64,000 nt of DNA from NCBI GenBank assembly GCA_017407125.1, contig JAFQXE010000044.1, positions 1-64,000 of the forward strand, in the 5' to 3' direction. The notes under the pieces are model-generated. The model was not told the DNA's origin, ran no database searches, and saw only the letters and a program-made list of their open reading frames with translations. The stretch comes from Thermoguttaceae bacterium (lineage in GTDB: Bacteria > Planctomycetota > Planctomycetia > Pirellulales > Thermoguttaceae). Shown piece by piece: positions 35,095 to 44,047 of the stretch; the first letter of the stretch is position 1, and each line of letters begins with the position of its first letter. The position numbers were made by a program, and so were the translations under genes.

Positions 35095-36900
35095 TTATCG
35101 CGTCAAAATGACGATTGCCATGTTGGCGTATCGGTTGACGTCGTGTTCGACGGTGCAGCGTTTGAGCGTGTCCAGAGCCAGCTGTTTGACGATTCTGTAT
35201 CCTTTTTTGGCGCAGAATTCCTGGAAGTCCCGGATGGTGAGGAATCGCGTGTTGGTCGTCGTGTACCAGTTTGAACCCTCGTGCGGGTCGAAGCTGGGCA
35301 TGCGGCCTTCTTCGTACAGAATCTCTCGCCAGGGCATGTACCCGGCGTTGGGGAATGTAACAATTCCCTTTTGTCCGACGCGGAGCATTTCTTCCAGGAC
35401 GGTTTCAACGTTGGTAATCGTTTGCAGCGTTGACGACAAAACGACGTAGTCGAACTGTTTGTCGTTGAACGGCTGAAGCCCTTTGTTCAAGTCTCCTTGA
35501 ACGACGTCAAAGCCGGCGGCGACGCACGCCTGAACGGCGCGTTCGCTCATCTCGATTCCCATGAGTCGTTTGGCGCCCTTTTCGCGGAGTTTTTCCATCA
35601 GTTCGCCGTTGCCGCAGCCGAGGTCGAGAACAGAGCTGCCTTCCGGAATGAGCTTGAGGATTTCCGGATAGTCCGGACGCGTATTGAACCGGGCTTGAAC
35701 GGACTGCTCGATTCGGCGCTGGTCGTTCGGTTCCGCCAGCGATTTACGGACGTTGCGAAGGAAATGTTCAATCAGCGACCCGTACGTCGAGAGCTGGTTG
35801 GGAAGCAGGAACGCGTCGTGTCCGCAGTCGGATTCTATATTGCAAAAGCTGACCTGTTTGCCGCAGCTGATAAGGCTGCTGACAAGTTCTCTCATCTGGT
35901 CTGCCGGGAAAAGCCAGTCGGACGTAAACGACATGGTCATCCATCGGCAGGTGGTGTTGCGGATGTGCTGGGTGATTTCCTCTGCCGTTCCGCCCATGTC
36001 GAACAGGTCGATTGCCATCGAAATGACGCGGTACGTGTTGGCGTCGAACCGTTCGTTGAACTTGTCCGCCTGATACGCCAGATAGGAGCCGACGGAAAAC
36101 CGGGTTTCAAAGTTCGTTTCGATGTCTCTGCCGTGGTTGCGGGTGGAGTCGAACTTTTTGGTCATGGATTCCCGTGACAAGTACGACAGATGCCCCAACA
36201 TTCGAGCGATCGCCAAGCCGTCCAGCGGGCCGGGGCAGCCGGGGTCGTAGTACTGACCGTTGCGGAATTCCGGGTCGCGGGTAATCGCGTTTCTGGCGAC
36301 GATGTCAAACGCCATGGCTTGAGCGCTGGAACGCGTTGTGGACGCGACAAGCACCGCGCCGCAAAGACGGTCTTTGTGGTTGACCGCCCAATCGAGAACC
36401 ATCATGCCGCCCATCGACCCGCCGATTACCGCCAGAACCTTGTCGATTCCCAGATGGTCAATCAACATCATGTGGGCCGTTACCATGTCGCCGATGGTAA
36501 TGAGGGGAAAATCGGCTCCGTACGGTTTGCCGGTTTGCGGATTGATGCAGTCCGGGCCGGTCGTGCCGCGGCATCCGCCCAGGATGTTAGGGCAGATGAC
36601 GAAATACTTGTTTGTGTCGACGGATTTGCCGGGACCGATGAGAATGTCCCACCAGCCGGGGCTGTCGTCTTCCGTATGGCGGGCGACGTGCGAGTCCCCC
36701 GTCAAAGCGTGACAAATAAAGACGGCGTTGTCCTTGCGTTCGTTGAGCGTTCCGTAGGTTTCGTAGCAAATCGTCAGCGACGGCAGTTCGCCGCCCTGTT
36801 CGAGCTTCATGCCGTTTTCGAAAACCGCGTATTTCGCGTAGGGAAGTTCAAACGCTCCGCGCTGAGAGTCCGTCGATGAAAAAATGTCTTCTTGTTCCAT
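35095..36900 (-). CDS. metX: MetX-MetW fusion: homoserine O-acyltransferase plus methionine-biosynthesis methyltransferase-like domain
   Basis: 601 residues. Residues 1 to about 385 are homoserine O-acetyltransferase (alpha/beta hydrolase): nucleophile elbow GGSMGG with S162, D328 in SFTSDWLFP, and H361 in DCGHDAF form the triad. Residues about 400-601 are MetW, a class I SAM-binding fold with LDLGCGNG (425-432) and 'VLEEMLRVGQKGIVTFPN'. MetX activates homoserine for methionine synthesis; MetW is needed for MetX activity in several bacteria. The two are normally adjacent genes, so fusion fits a fixed 1:1 complex. No SD; the leader contains CTCGCAA-type heptads. A strong terminator follows. 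Confidence 0.93.
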   Translation of the reverse strand: MEQEDIFSSTDSQRGAFELPYAKYAVFENGMKLEQGGELPSLTICYETYGTLNERKDNAVFICHALTGDSHVARHTEDDSPGWWDILIGPGKSVDTNKYFVICPNILGGCRGTTGPDCINPQTGKPYGADFPLITIGDMVTAHMMLIDHLGIDKVLAVIGGSMGGMMVLDWAVNHKDRLCGAVLVASTTRSSAQAMAFDIVARNAITRDPEFRNGQYYDPGCPGPLDGLAIARMLGHLSYLSRESMTKKFDSTRNHGRDIETNFETRFSVGSYLAYQADKFNERFDANTYRVISMAIDLFDMGGTAEEITQHIRNTTCRWMTMSFTSDWLFPADQMRELVSSLISCGKQVSFCNIESDCGHDAFLLPNQLSTYGSLIEHFLRNVRKSLAEPNDQRRIEQSVQARFNTRPDYPEILKLIPEGSSVLDLGCGNGELMEKLREKGAKRLMGIEMSERAVQACVAAGFDVVQGDLNKGLQPFNDKQFDYVVLSSTLQTITNVETVLEEMLRVGQKGIVTFPNAGYMPWREILYEEGRMPSFDPHEGSNWYTTTNTRFLTIRDFQEFCAKKGYRIVKQLALDTLKRCTVEHDVNRYANMAIVILTR

Positions 36901-36903
36901 GTA

Positions 36904-37006
36904 TTAAGTTGCGAGTAGCGAGTTGCGAGATTCAATAACAGACGCGATAGCGTTCCGCTAGAACCGCGTAGTGGTTCAACATTAATAGCCGTGGGTTTTA
37001 ACCCAC
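36904..37006. repeat. Heptad array and CCGTGGG hairpin between metXW and the M20 gene
   Basis: 36904-36930 is a GTTGCGA-type array directly upstream of the metXW start. About 36986-37006 is a CCGTGGG/CCCACGG palindrome like those at 10499 and 10639; it may terminate the M20 peptidase transcript. Confidence 0.75.
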
Positions 37007-37016
37007 GGAGCGGGAT

Positions 37017-38429
37017 TTATTCTTTGCCTGCGGTTTTCGGTTCAATTCCCGCCAGCTGTTTGAGCAAAATGGCAGATGCCTTGATTCCGCGATGGAAGTC
37101 CGCCAGACAAAAGCGCTCGTTGGGGCTGTGAATGTTGTCTGTAATTTGTCCCCATCCCAAAAGCAAAACCGGACTGTCGAGAGCTTCTGTAAAAGCGGAT
37201 ACGATTGGAATTGAGCCGCCGTCGCGGGTGAATTCCGGGGAGCGTCCGAACGCTTTTTCCAGCGTCTTTGCCGCCGCCTTGACGAACGGGTTGTTGACGT
37301 CGACAATAACGGCGGGCGTGTACGAATGCTTGATGAACTCCATCGTAATTCCGGGAGGGCAGGCGTTCTGGAAATACTGTTCGATTGAGTCGACAATCTT
37401 TTTCGGGTCTTGATAAGGAACCAGTCGACAGCTCATCTTGGCGCTGGCGACGGCGGGCAGAACCGTCTTGCTGCCTTCTCCGGTGTAGCCGGAAACGATG
37501 CCGTTGACGTCGAAGGTCGGGCGCGCCCAATGGCGTTCTGTAATGGTGTATCCCTTTTCTCCAACGGAGTCTGTTACGCCGGCGGAGGCGAGAAACGCCG
37601 TTTCGTCGATTCCCAGCGCGGCGATTCGTTCCTGTTCAACCGGCTCCATGGGTTTGACGTCCGCGTAGAAGTCCGGGAAGGTGATTCTGTATCGATCGTC
37701 ATGGACGCCAGCGATCGCTTTGCACAGCGCGATTGCCGGGTTGGTAATCGCTCCGCCGAAGGTGCCGGAATGGAGGTCTTTGTCTGGTCCCTTGTAAATG
37801 ACTTCTACGTACGCCAAGCCGCGCAGCCCGTAACAGATGGCAGGACGCCCCGGGGCGAACATCTGGGAGTCGCTGATGACGACGCAGTCGCAGGCGAGCA
37901 AATCCGCGTTGTTGCGAACGAATGTGTCCATCGCGTCTCCGCCGCTCTCTTCGTCGCCTTCGAGAATGTACTTGACGTTGACCGGCATCGCCCCCGTCGT
38001 CTTATACCACGCCTCGGGACCGAGAATGTGGGTAAACATCTGTCCCTTGTCGTCCGACGCGCCGCGGGCGTAAACGAACCCGTCTTTAATAACCGGTTCA
38101 AAGGGTTTGGATTTCCAAAGATCTTCCGGGTCGATAGGCTGGACGTCGTAATGACCGTAGAACAGGATCGTCGGCAAGTCCGGATTGGGGTTTTTCGTCT
38201 GGGCGAAAACGGCGGGGTGCCCGGTCGTTTCGACGATTTGCGCGTCGAGGTTCATGGACGTCAGACGTTTGCAAATCCATTTCGCCGTGCTGGCAACGTC
38301 GTCGTCGTGTTCGCTTTGGCTGCTGATGGACGGAATCGCCAGCAGTTCGAACAGGTCTTTTTCGTATTCGTCTTTATGCGATTCGATATATTCTATGTAA
38401 TCTGGATTTTCCGGCGTTTGGGTTGACAT
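37017..38429 (-). CDS. M20 family dipeptidase / metallo-aminopeptidase
   Basis: 470 residues. The metal site is visible: H93 and D95 in YGHYDVQP, the bridging Asp in GASDDKG (D126/D127), and E160-E161 in EGDEESGG. Later 'DLHSGTFGG' is the dimerisation-domain motif of the CNDP/carnosinase-like M20 branch. It probably hydrolyses dipeptides in the cytoplasm (no signal peptide). A GAAGGA SD lies upstream of the ATG. It is upstream of metXW on the same strand, but the spacer holds repeats, so co-transcription is uncertain. Confidence 0.9.
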   Translation of the reverse strand: MSTQTPENPDYIEYIESHKDEYEKDLFELLAIPSISSQSEHDDDVASTAKWICKRLTSMNLDAQIVETTGHPAVFAQTKNPNPDLPTILFYGHYDVQPIDPEDLWKSKPFEPVIKDGFVYARGASDDKGQMFTHILGPEAWYKTTGAMPVNVKYILEGDEESGGDAMDTFVRNNADLLACDCVVISDSQMFAPGRPAICYGLRGLAYVEVIYKGPDKDLHSGTFGGAITNPAIALCKAIAGVHDDRYRITFPDFYADVKPMEPVEQERIAALGIDETAFLASAGVTDSVGEKGYTITERHWARPTFDVNGIVSGYTGEGSKTVLPAVASAKMSCRLVPYQDPKKIVDSIEQYFQNACPPGITMEFIKHSYTPAVIVDVNNPFVKAAAKTLEKAFGRSPEFTRDGGSIPIVSAFTEALDSPVLLLGWGQITDNIHSPNERFCLADFHRGIKASAILLKQLAGIEPKTAGKE

Positions 38430-38619
38430 AAAAATTTTCCTTCGTTGTTCCTTGAATTTTTATTTGATTTGATTATAATACATATTGTTGACGGTCGGTC
38501 TGACTAGAGAACAACAAAAGCTGTCAGGCGCGAGGCGTCAAATCATCAACTTGTTTTAGTTTCCAATTATACCCGGAATTCGTATAAGATAAAGGGGAGC
38601 GCCTTTATAATATATAATA

Positions 38620-38952
38620 ATGACTGAAAACAACGTAAATATTTCTGTAGAAACCAAAACCGAGCAAAAAACGCAGACTCGAAAGGCGCCTTTGTACAAC
38701 GTGGTTTTGTGGAACGACGACTATCATACGTACGACTACGTAATTATCATGCTCCAAAAGCTGTTTGGCTATCCCGTCGAACAAGGGTATCAGATGGCTC
38801 GCACCGTCGATACGCAGGGAAAGGTTATCGTCTATACTGGAGCGTACGAGCCGGCGGAATTCAAACGCGATCAAATTCAGGCGTTTGGAGCGGATCCGGA
38901 TTTAAAAGAGAGCATCGGCTCCATGTTTGCGACTCTCGAGAGAGCGGATTAA
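38620..38952 (+). CDS. clpS: ClpS, ATP-dependent Clp protease adaptor
   Basis: 110 residues. The core 'YNVVLWNDDYHTYDYVIIMLQKLFG' and 'KVIVYTGAYEPAEFKRDQI' match ClpS, with the N-degron-binding Asp pair in NDD. ClpS delivers N-end-rule substrates to ClpA/ClpP. clpA is not adjacent. A TATAAT (38606-38611) ends only 8 bp before the ATG, so the transcript could be nearly leaderless; the GGGGAG at about 38593 is too far away for an SD. A heptad inverted pair follows the stop. Confidence 0.92.
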   Translation: MTENNVNISVETKTEQKTQTRKAPLYNVVLWNDDYHTYDYVIIMLQKLFGYPVEQGYQMARTVDTQGKVIVYTGAYEPAEFKRDQIQAFGADPDLKESIGSMFATLERAD

Positions 38953-38955
38953 GAT

Positions 38956-39033
38956 AGTTGCGAGTGGCGAGTAGCGAGTGGCGAGAAACGCAAGCGCCAC
39001 ACAAAATCCTCTCGCAACTCGTAACTCGCAACT
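38956..39033. repeat. Inverted heptad pair (GTTGCGA / CTCGCAA)
   Basis: Left arm 38956-38985 and right arm 39008-39033, separated by an AACGCAAGCGCCA-containing spacer. It lies between the convergent clpS and GATase-like genes, where it could act as a bidirectional terminator, although no T-tract is present. Confidence 0.82.
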
Positions 39034-39034
39034 T

Positions 39035-39778
39035 CTATTTCTGCATCGTCCATTCAATAAGTTGTTTGAAGAATTGGGCGTAATCTGCGCCGACGTCAAT
39101 GAATCCTCCGTTGGGCAGGTCTTGAATGCATCGCTGCGTTCCCCAGTCGACAAATCCGCCCACCCAGTGTGGGGCTGCGTCCGTCGCCAGAGCCGCTGTA
39201 TTGCCGGCGCCGTACGTTCCGACAACCAGCAACGGCTTGTCTTCGATGGGCGAGAACTCAAACTGGTCGTTACTCTGATTGATGGCAAAGCGATGAATCT
39301 TCATAATCGTTTGACCTGTCGGCTTGGGCTTGTATTCGTTGAATCCGCCAATGCAAGGAGGCGTATTCCACGGCAAACCCGCTGTAATGGGATGCTCGGC
39401 GCACGGCGTGATAACGCACGGCTGAGAGTAGTTTCGGCGGTCGTCTTCCTGAAGCATTTCAACCGGGAGAACGTCCGTCAAGACCGTTTTGTGGTATTCG
39501 CCCAATCTGCCGTAATAGGATTCCCAGCCGCCGATCATCAGCAAGCCGGCTCCGGCTTTGACCGAGTCTGCAATGAACTGCAGCTGCTCGTCTGAAAAGC
39601 GTTCTCGAGGATAGTCGCTGATAATGTACAGCTTGTAGGGCTTCTGGGTAAACGATTCGTCGGGAGAATCGGAACTGTTTACTCTGTCGAACGACAGATT
39701 AAAATGCGTCATGATTCCGATCAGATACATTGCTGCGCTGTTGATGGAATCGTCGCCAAGATAACAGATGTCTGACAT
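39035..39778 (-). CDS. Glutamine-amidotransferase-like protein (DUF1355 type)
   Basis: 247 residues. The class I GATase-like flavodoxin fold is suggested by 'YKLYIISDYPRERFSDEQLQFIADSVKAGAGLLMIGGWESYYG' and 'KPLLVVGTYGAGNTAALATDAAPHW'. The usual nucleophilic Cys elbow is not evident: the corresponding turn is GGWES. That fits the non-amidotransferase members found near ThuA-like and VWA/transglutaminase genes in Planctomycetes. No signal peptide. Role unknown; possibly a binding or sensory module. The stop codon directly abuts the heptad array. Confidence 0.72.
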   Translation of the reverse strand: MSDICYLGDDSINSAAMYLIGIMTHFNLSFDRVNSSDSPDESFTQKPYKLYIISDYPRERFSDEQLQFIADSVKAGAGLLMIGGWESYYGRLGEYHKTVLTDVLPVEMLQEDDRRNYSQPCVITPCAEHPITAGLPWNTPPCIGGFNEYKPKPTGQTIMKIHRFAINQSNDQFEFSPIEDKPLLVVGTYGAGNTAALATDAAPHWVGGFVDWGTQRCIQDLPNGGFIDVGADYAQFFKQLIEWTMQK

Positions 39779-39937
39779 GGGATTGGTACAGGGTTAGGGG
39801 ATTGTTTGTTAATTAGACTAGAGCGAAACTGATAAACGAAATTCTATGTAATATATTAATGTCAAACAATCGAGCTTTTCTGCTTTGCGAACGAGAAAAA
39901 CTCGATTGATTCTGACTGCAATTTCGTTTTGAAACTG

Positions 39938-41629
39938 TTATTTATTTTCCTCTGGAGGAGCGCCTGCGTCTGGCGCCGCGCCTTCTTCATCCGGATTTTC
40001 CCATTGAGTTGGGTCGTAAACGGGCTGATCAAAGTTAATGGAATCGGCAGGATTCTCTTCGGCGTTTTCAGCTTCGCTATTATTCTTTTCGGCTTTGTCA
40101 GCGGAAGCGTCTTTTGCTTCGCTGGCAGGCGCAGACTTCGGAGCCGTTGTTTTTGTATCCGAAGAACCCGATGTGAATACGAGAACCAATGCAAGAATCA
40201 AAACCACAGCGCCAATCGCCGCCCCGATGATGATTTTAGTTTGCATGGGCATGTTTGCCAAGGGAGCGCCTCCAGATTTCTTTTTTCCCGTTCCCGCTTT
40301 TTTGCCAGCTTTGGAATGAGCGGATTTTTTATCGGAAGGCTTTACATGATTATCAGCAGAACTGTGAGGCGAATGAAGATTCGAACCGGATGTTGATATT
40401 CCCGTTCCAGACAGGAAGTCAAACGAATCCGACCTCTTTGAGTTTGTGTTTTTTGTATCGCCAGCCGCGCTAACGTTTGTAGACCAGGCGGCGCTGTTTT
40501 TTGCAGAATTTACTCCGCTGCGCTCCATTTCCGGAACAACAGAAGAATTGTCCATGATATTTAGATCTGTCGATTCCGGGAACGACGCATCCAGAGCCGC
40601 CAGAACTTCGTCCATGGATTGATACCGATCTTCCGGCTTTTTCTCCTCCATTTTGAGGATGATATACGCCAGCTCTTTAGGCGTGTCAGGACGGAGTTCC
40701 CGCGGATCTCGCGGCGGTTTTTCCTGATGCGCCAGAATGCGCTCGATGAGCGTTGTTTCCGGATACGGCACCTGCCCGGTTAGCAGGAAGAACATGGTGC
40801 AGCCGAGAGAGTAGATGTCAACTCGCGGATCGGCTTCAACTTCTCCAGACGCCATTTCCGGAGCCAGATAGTCTACCGTGCCGAGAATATGGGATTCGTC
40901 TTTTTTCGCCTGTGAATCAGAGGTTGGTTCCGGTTCTGAAACTTGCCCTTTCTTTTTCGGGTCGTTGAGCTTGGCGATGCCCATGTCCAGAATTTTAATT
41001 TGCCCATCTTGATTGAGCAGCAAATTGTCTGGCTTGATATCGCAGTGAATCATGTTGCGCTGATGCGCATGCTGAAGGGCTTTGGCAGACTGCCTGAGAT
41101 AAGAAATAACGTCGTTTATCGGCAGCGGACCTTCTTTTTGAACGCGCTTTTCCAGCGACTGCCCGTCGACGTATTCCATAACAATATAGTAACGGTCGCC
41201 CTCGGACTCGAAATTGTACGCTTGTACAATATTAATATGGTTTAACGTTGCAATGGCTCTGGCTTCCGCCTGAAATTGTTTTAGAGCGTCTGGATTGTTG
41301 CTGAATTCTTTAGAAATAACCTTCAACGCGACTTTTCTGTGCATGATGGTGTGTTCAGCCAAAAAGACGCGTCCCATACCGCCAACGCCCAGCAGATTAA
41401 GCAGTTTGTACTTGCCCAAAAAGAAGGCTGCTTTGCCGGAAAGCAATTGCATAACCTGCCACTTGGTAAGCAAATTTGTCTGAATCCAGTGTTTAGCCAG
41501 TTTTTCGGGAGTATTGTACAGTTCTGGAGAGTCAAGAGCTTCCTGCTTGACGGATTCAAATTCTTCCGACGAAAGCAGGGCGCTTTTTTCCAAAACTTTC
41601 AATAAAGCCGATGTGCTTTGAACTGCCAT
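39938..41629 (-). CDS. Membrane-anchored Ser/Thr protein kinase (PknB-like, planctomycete type)
   Basis: 563 residues from ATG 41629; the longer frame adds only leader-like sequence. Residues 1-72 form the planctomycete kinase N-terminal module ('LAKHWIQTNLLTKWQVMQLL'). The kinase domain has GVGGMGRVF, VALKV (K103), E122, HCDIKPDN (195-202), DMG (215-217) and APE (256-258). HCD replaces HRD, so it is a non-RD kinase, and DMG replaces DFG. A Ser/Thr/Lys-rich linker (360-460) leads to one TM helix (about 465-487) and an acidic Ala/Glu/Pro tail outside. It is the second gene after an unknown secreted protein gene on the same strand. Confidence 0.93.
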   Translation of the reverse strand: MAVQSTSALLKVLEKSALLSSEEFESVKQEALDSPELYNTPEKLAKHWIQTNLLTKWQVMQLLSGKAAFFLGKYKLLNLLGVGGMGRVFLAEHTIMHRKVALKVISKEFSNNPDALKQFQAEARAIATLNHINIVQAYNFESEGDRYYIVMEYVDGQSLEKRVQKEGPLPINDVISYLRQSAKALQHAHQRNMIHCDIKPDNLLLNQDGQIKILDMGIAKLNDPKKKGQVSEPEPTSDSQAKKDESHILGTVDYLAPEMASGEVEADPRVDIYSLGCTMFFLLTGQVPYPETTLIERILAHQEKPPRDPRELRPDTPKELAYIILKMEEKKPEDRYQSMDEVLAALDASFPESTDLNIMDNSSVVPEMERSGVNSAKNSAAWSTNVSAAGDTKNTNSKRSDSFDFLSGTGISTSGSNLHSPHSSADNHVKPSDKKSAHSKAGKKAGTGKKKSGGAPLANMPMQTKIIIGAAIGAVVLILALVLVFTSGSSDTKTTAPKSAPASEAKDASADKAEKNNSEAENAEENPADSINFDQPVYDPTQWENPDEEGAAPDAGAPPEENK

Positions 41630-41748
41630 ATTAAAATAAAAGGTTAATGGTTTTAGGGAATTTGTGAGCTTAAATGTACAACGCAAAATTGTAATTGTAC
41701 ATTAAACATTTTGTTGTAATTTCACCGTTCCCTCGCAACAGGTAAAAT

Positions 41749-43668
41749 CTATTCCTGAAGCAGCCAGTTGATAGTCAGCCATCCGTTAGCCGCTTTAGCT
41801 GAAACAGGTCTGATTGTTCCAGTTAATTTAACCGCATCAGGATTGTTGTTATTTGACATTTCTTCCAGTTTTCTGGGTTTAATCTGGAAACTTTCAGGAA
41901 ACGAATTTTTCAGTTCACCTTGGAGACGATTGCGAAGCGTCGTTTCCTGGGTGGTTAATTTCCGAGTCTCAGTTTCAAAATCTCGCGGAATCAGTTCCGG
42001 GTCTTTGATTCTAACGAACCAAAGGCCGTTTTTATCAATTTTGTCAATTTTGTACGTCGTTGTCAGGTTCATGGGAATTTCCTGAGGCTCGGCGCTGTCT
42101 TTGGCCTGGAAGGCGTCAATTCGGATGTCGAATTGAATTGTGTTGTTGGTAAACTGAACGCTTACCGGATATTGATCATTAAAATAAAAACTGCCTTCAG
42201 TATTATCCTTTTTTTGTGCAGAGCTTTTTAACAGCTCGTTATAAGCTTCTTCTGGAAGCATGCTTTGGGCAATAATCATGAATACTCGATGATTTGCTTT
42301 CAAATCCGCCAGCATGGTTTTGCAGGATTCCATAATTGCCGACTGATGAATAGCAATAAAAAAGTCTGAATTGCCTGGCGCTTCCGGGACTCCATGAGGA
42401 ATCAATGGAATTCCGCTTGAAACAAGCGCGCTGAACTTGAGCGCATGCTCTGTTGTACTGCAATCGAACGGGTCTGGATAAAGCCCTCTGGATCGATACA
42501 GTTCTGCTGTTTGATTGAACCGGGCGTTTGCTTTGGTAATCCTATCGCCCAATTCTCTGTTCATGGAACTCTCAATGCGAGCGCGAGTTCTATAAGCCGC
42601 ATCCGCGTCCGCCTGGGGTTTTAATTCGTATACTCTATTGGTTGCGGCGGACTGAACAAGCCCTCCCGCTGAATTGATGCCCGTGATGGTCGAATTAATC
42701 TGAACGTTGGCTCGCGCCGGAGGCGTTGTGAGGCGATTGCCGTCAAAATAAATGTTTTTAACGGCGCTGATTTTGTTGTTTATTGATGACGAAACGGTAA
42801 CGTTTCGGGCCTGCGAAAACACGTTTCCGGTGATTGTCCCGTTGAGGACAACAGACAGGTTGATTTTGTCTGGATCCGGATTGAATTGTCCGCTGGTTTC
42901 TCCAACCGTGCGGACTCTTCCGGTTTGTGTTTGTCCGGAGACGTATTCTGATACCTGTTGAGTCTGGTCAATGGGTCGTTTCAAAAACTTCAAAACAAGT
43001 TTGTCTGAAATCTGAACGTGAAAATTGTATTTTCCTGTTAAACGCCTTACCGTCTGGCAGATTTCAGGCGCTTGACGATTCTCTTCCAGCCAGTTGATAA
43101 TGATGTTAATTTCATTTGTGGCGTTGAACGTTGGTCGGTTTGATTTTTTCAGGACTTTAATCAAACGTTCGGTTGCCTCTTTTACTCCTTCAGAAGGGTC
43201 GTAGCTTTCTTCGATAGCGTTTCGCAGCAGGATGTAGTCATTAAGTCCTTTTGCGACCTTACGAATTTCGGTAATTTCAAGCCCCCACTGGTGGGAGTGA
43301 AAACGACTCTGAATATTTTCTAACGTCTGAAGGTTTGGCGTCTGCTGATTGACAGCGGTCTGTAATTCGTTCAAAAGCAGGACTTGCTCCCATTTAGAGC
43401 CAATTGAACCATTGCTTCGCAGGTAGTTCCGAAGCTGAGCAACGTTCTGGCGTAATGTCGTCAGGGCCTGCGACAAAACTCGCTGACCGGTAATGCCAGT
43501 CAGGGGAACTGCCACAGGCGGATTTTTTTCAAGCCACGAGGCAAGTTCTGTCAACGATGTAATGTTATTGAGCTCCCCAAAGTTTGGTTCTTGACCAAAG
43601 CAGGGCAGGGTGCAAAGGATAAACAGCAGCGATATTACAGCTGTAAAATTTGTGTGGTTCAATTTCAT
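41749..43668 (-). CDS. Unknown secreted protein upstream of the kinase
   Basis: 639 residues from ATG 43668, which begins a signal peptide (MKLNHTNFTAVISLLFILCTLPCFG); 14 upstream codons of the open frame look non-coding. The first half is helical with Gln/Asn-rich segments. The middle ('LSVVLNGTITGNVFSQARNVTVSSSINN') is beta-rich. The C-terminal part has helix-strand alternation with 'MLADLKANHRVFMIIAQSML'. No known motif recognised. It lies 119 bp upstream of the kinase on the same strand and might be its periplasmic partner, but this is only position-based. No SD evident. Confidence 0.6.
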   Translation of the reverse strand: MKLNHTNFTAVISLLFILCTLPCFGQEPNFGELNNITSLTELASWLEKNPPVAVPLTGITGQRVLSQALTTLRQNVAQLRNYLRSNGSIGSKWEQVLLLNELQTAVNQQTPNLQTLENIQSRFHSHQWGLEITEIRKVAKGLNDYILLRNAIEESYDPSEGVKEATERLIKVLKKSNRPTFNATNEINIIINWLEENRQAPEICQTVRRLTGKYNFHVQISDKLVLKFLKRPIDQTQQVSEYVSGQTQTGRVRTVGETSGQFNPDPDKINLSVVLNGTITGNVFSQARNVTVSSSINNKISAVKNIYFDGNRLTTPPARANVQINSTITGINSAGGLVQSAATNRVYELKPQADADAAYRTRARIESSMNRELGDRITKANARFNQTAELYRSRGLYPDPFDCSTTEHALKFSALVSSGIPLIPHGVPEAPGNSDFFIAIHQSAIMESCKTMLADLKANHRVFMIIAQSMLPEEAYNELLKSSAQKKDNTEGSFYFNDQYPVSVQFTNNTIQFDIRIDAFQAKDSAEPQEIPMNLTTTYKIDKIDKNGLWFVRIKDPELIPRDFETETRKLTTQETTLRNRLQGELKNSFPESFQIKPRKLEEMSNNNNPDAVKLTGTIRPVSAKAANGWLTINWLLQE

Positions 43669-43969
43669 GGCGTTTTTCGCAGCGAAATGCGTGTGGAGCT
43701 GCGATCTCAAAGGTGAATATCTTAAGTTGCGTTTGACGAATACATATTGTTTGACGCTATGCGACCTTGGCTATTGGCTGAAAAAGCCTGCCTGTCAGCA
43801 TAATCTATCATTCACAAATGTTCTTTCATATTATATCTGAACAATAATTTTATAATAGAGGAAGATGACCTCAAAAGGTCATTTTTTTTCAAAATTTTTA
43901 AGATTTTTTAGATTTCTATAGATAATTTGGGAACTTTGACTTGAAAATGTAAAACAGATGGGGTAATAT

Positions 43970-44046
43970 TAGGCAAGAGGCAATAGGCAGTAGGCATTAG
44001 TTTTTATAACCTTACTATTGCCTAATCCCTATTTCCTAATCCCTAC
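43970..44046. repeat. Heptad arrays upstream of ispD
   Basis: 43970-44000 is an AGGCAAT-type array and 44013-44046 the inverted TGCCTAA/TCCCTAT array that ends two bases before the ispD ATG. Nothing else is seen in 43669-43969. Confidence 0.83.
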
Positions 44047-44047
44047 A

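Noticed and set aside
34731..35274. Small plus-strand ORFs in the repeat before metXW
   Set aside because: They lie in the modular hairpin element and resemble frames in its second copy only because the DNA is repeated.
36901..37016. SAM riboswitch upstream of metXW
   Set aside because: The leader consists of heptads and a CCGTGGG hairpin; no SAM-riboswitch core could be recognised.
44018..44047. Upstream start for IspD
   Set aside because: Those codons are translated heptad repeat; the conserved N-terminus starts at 44048.
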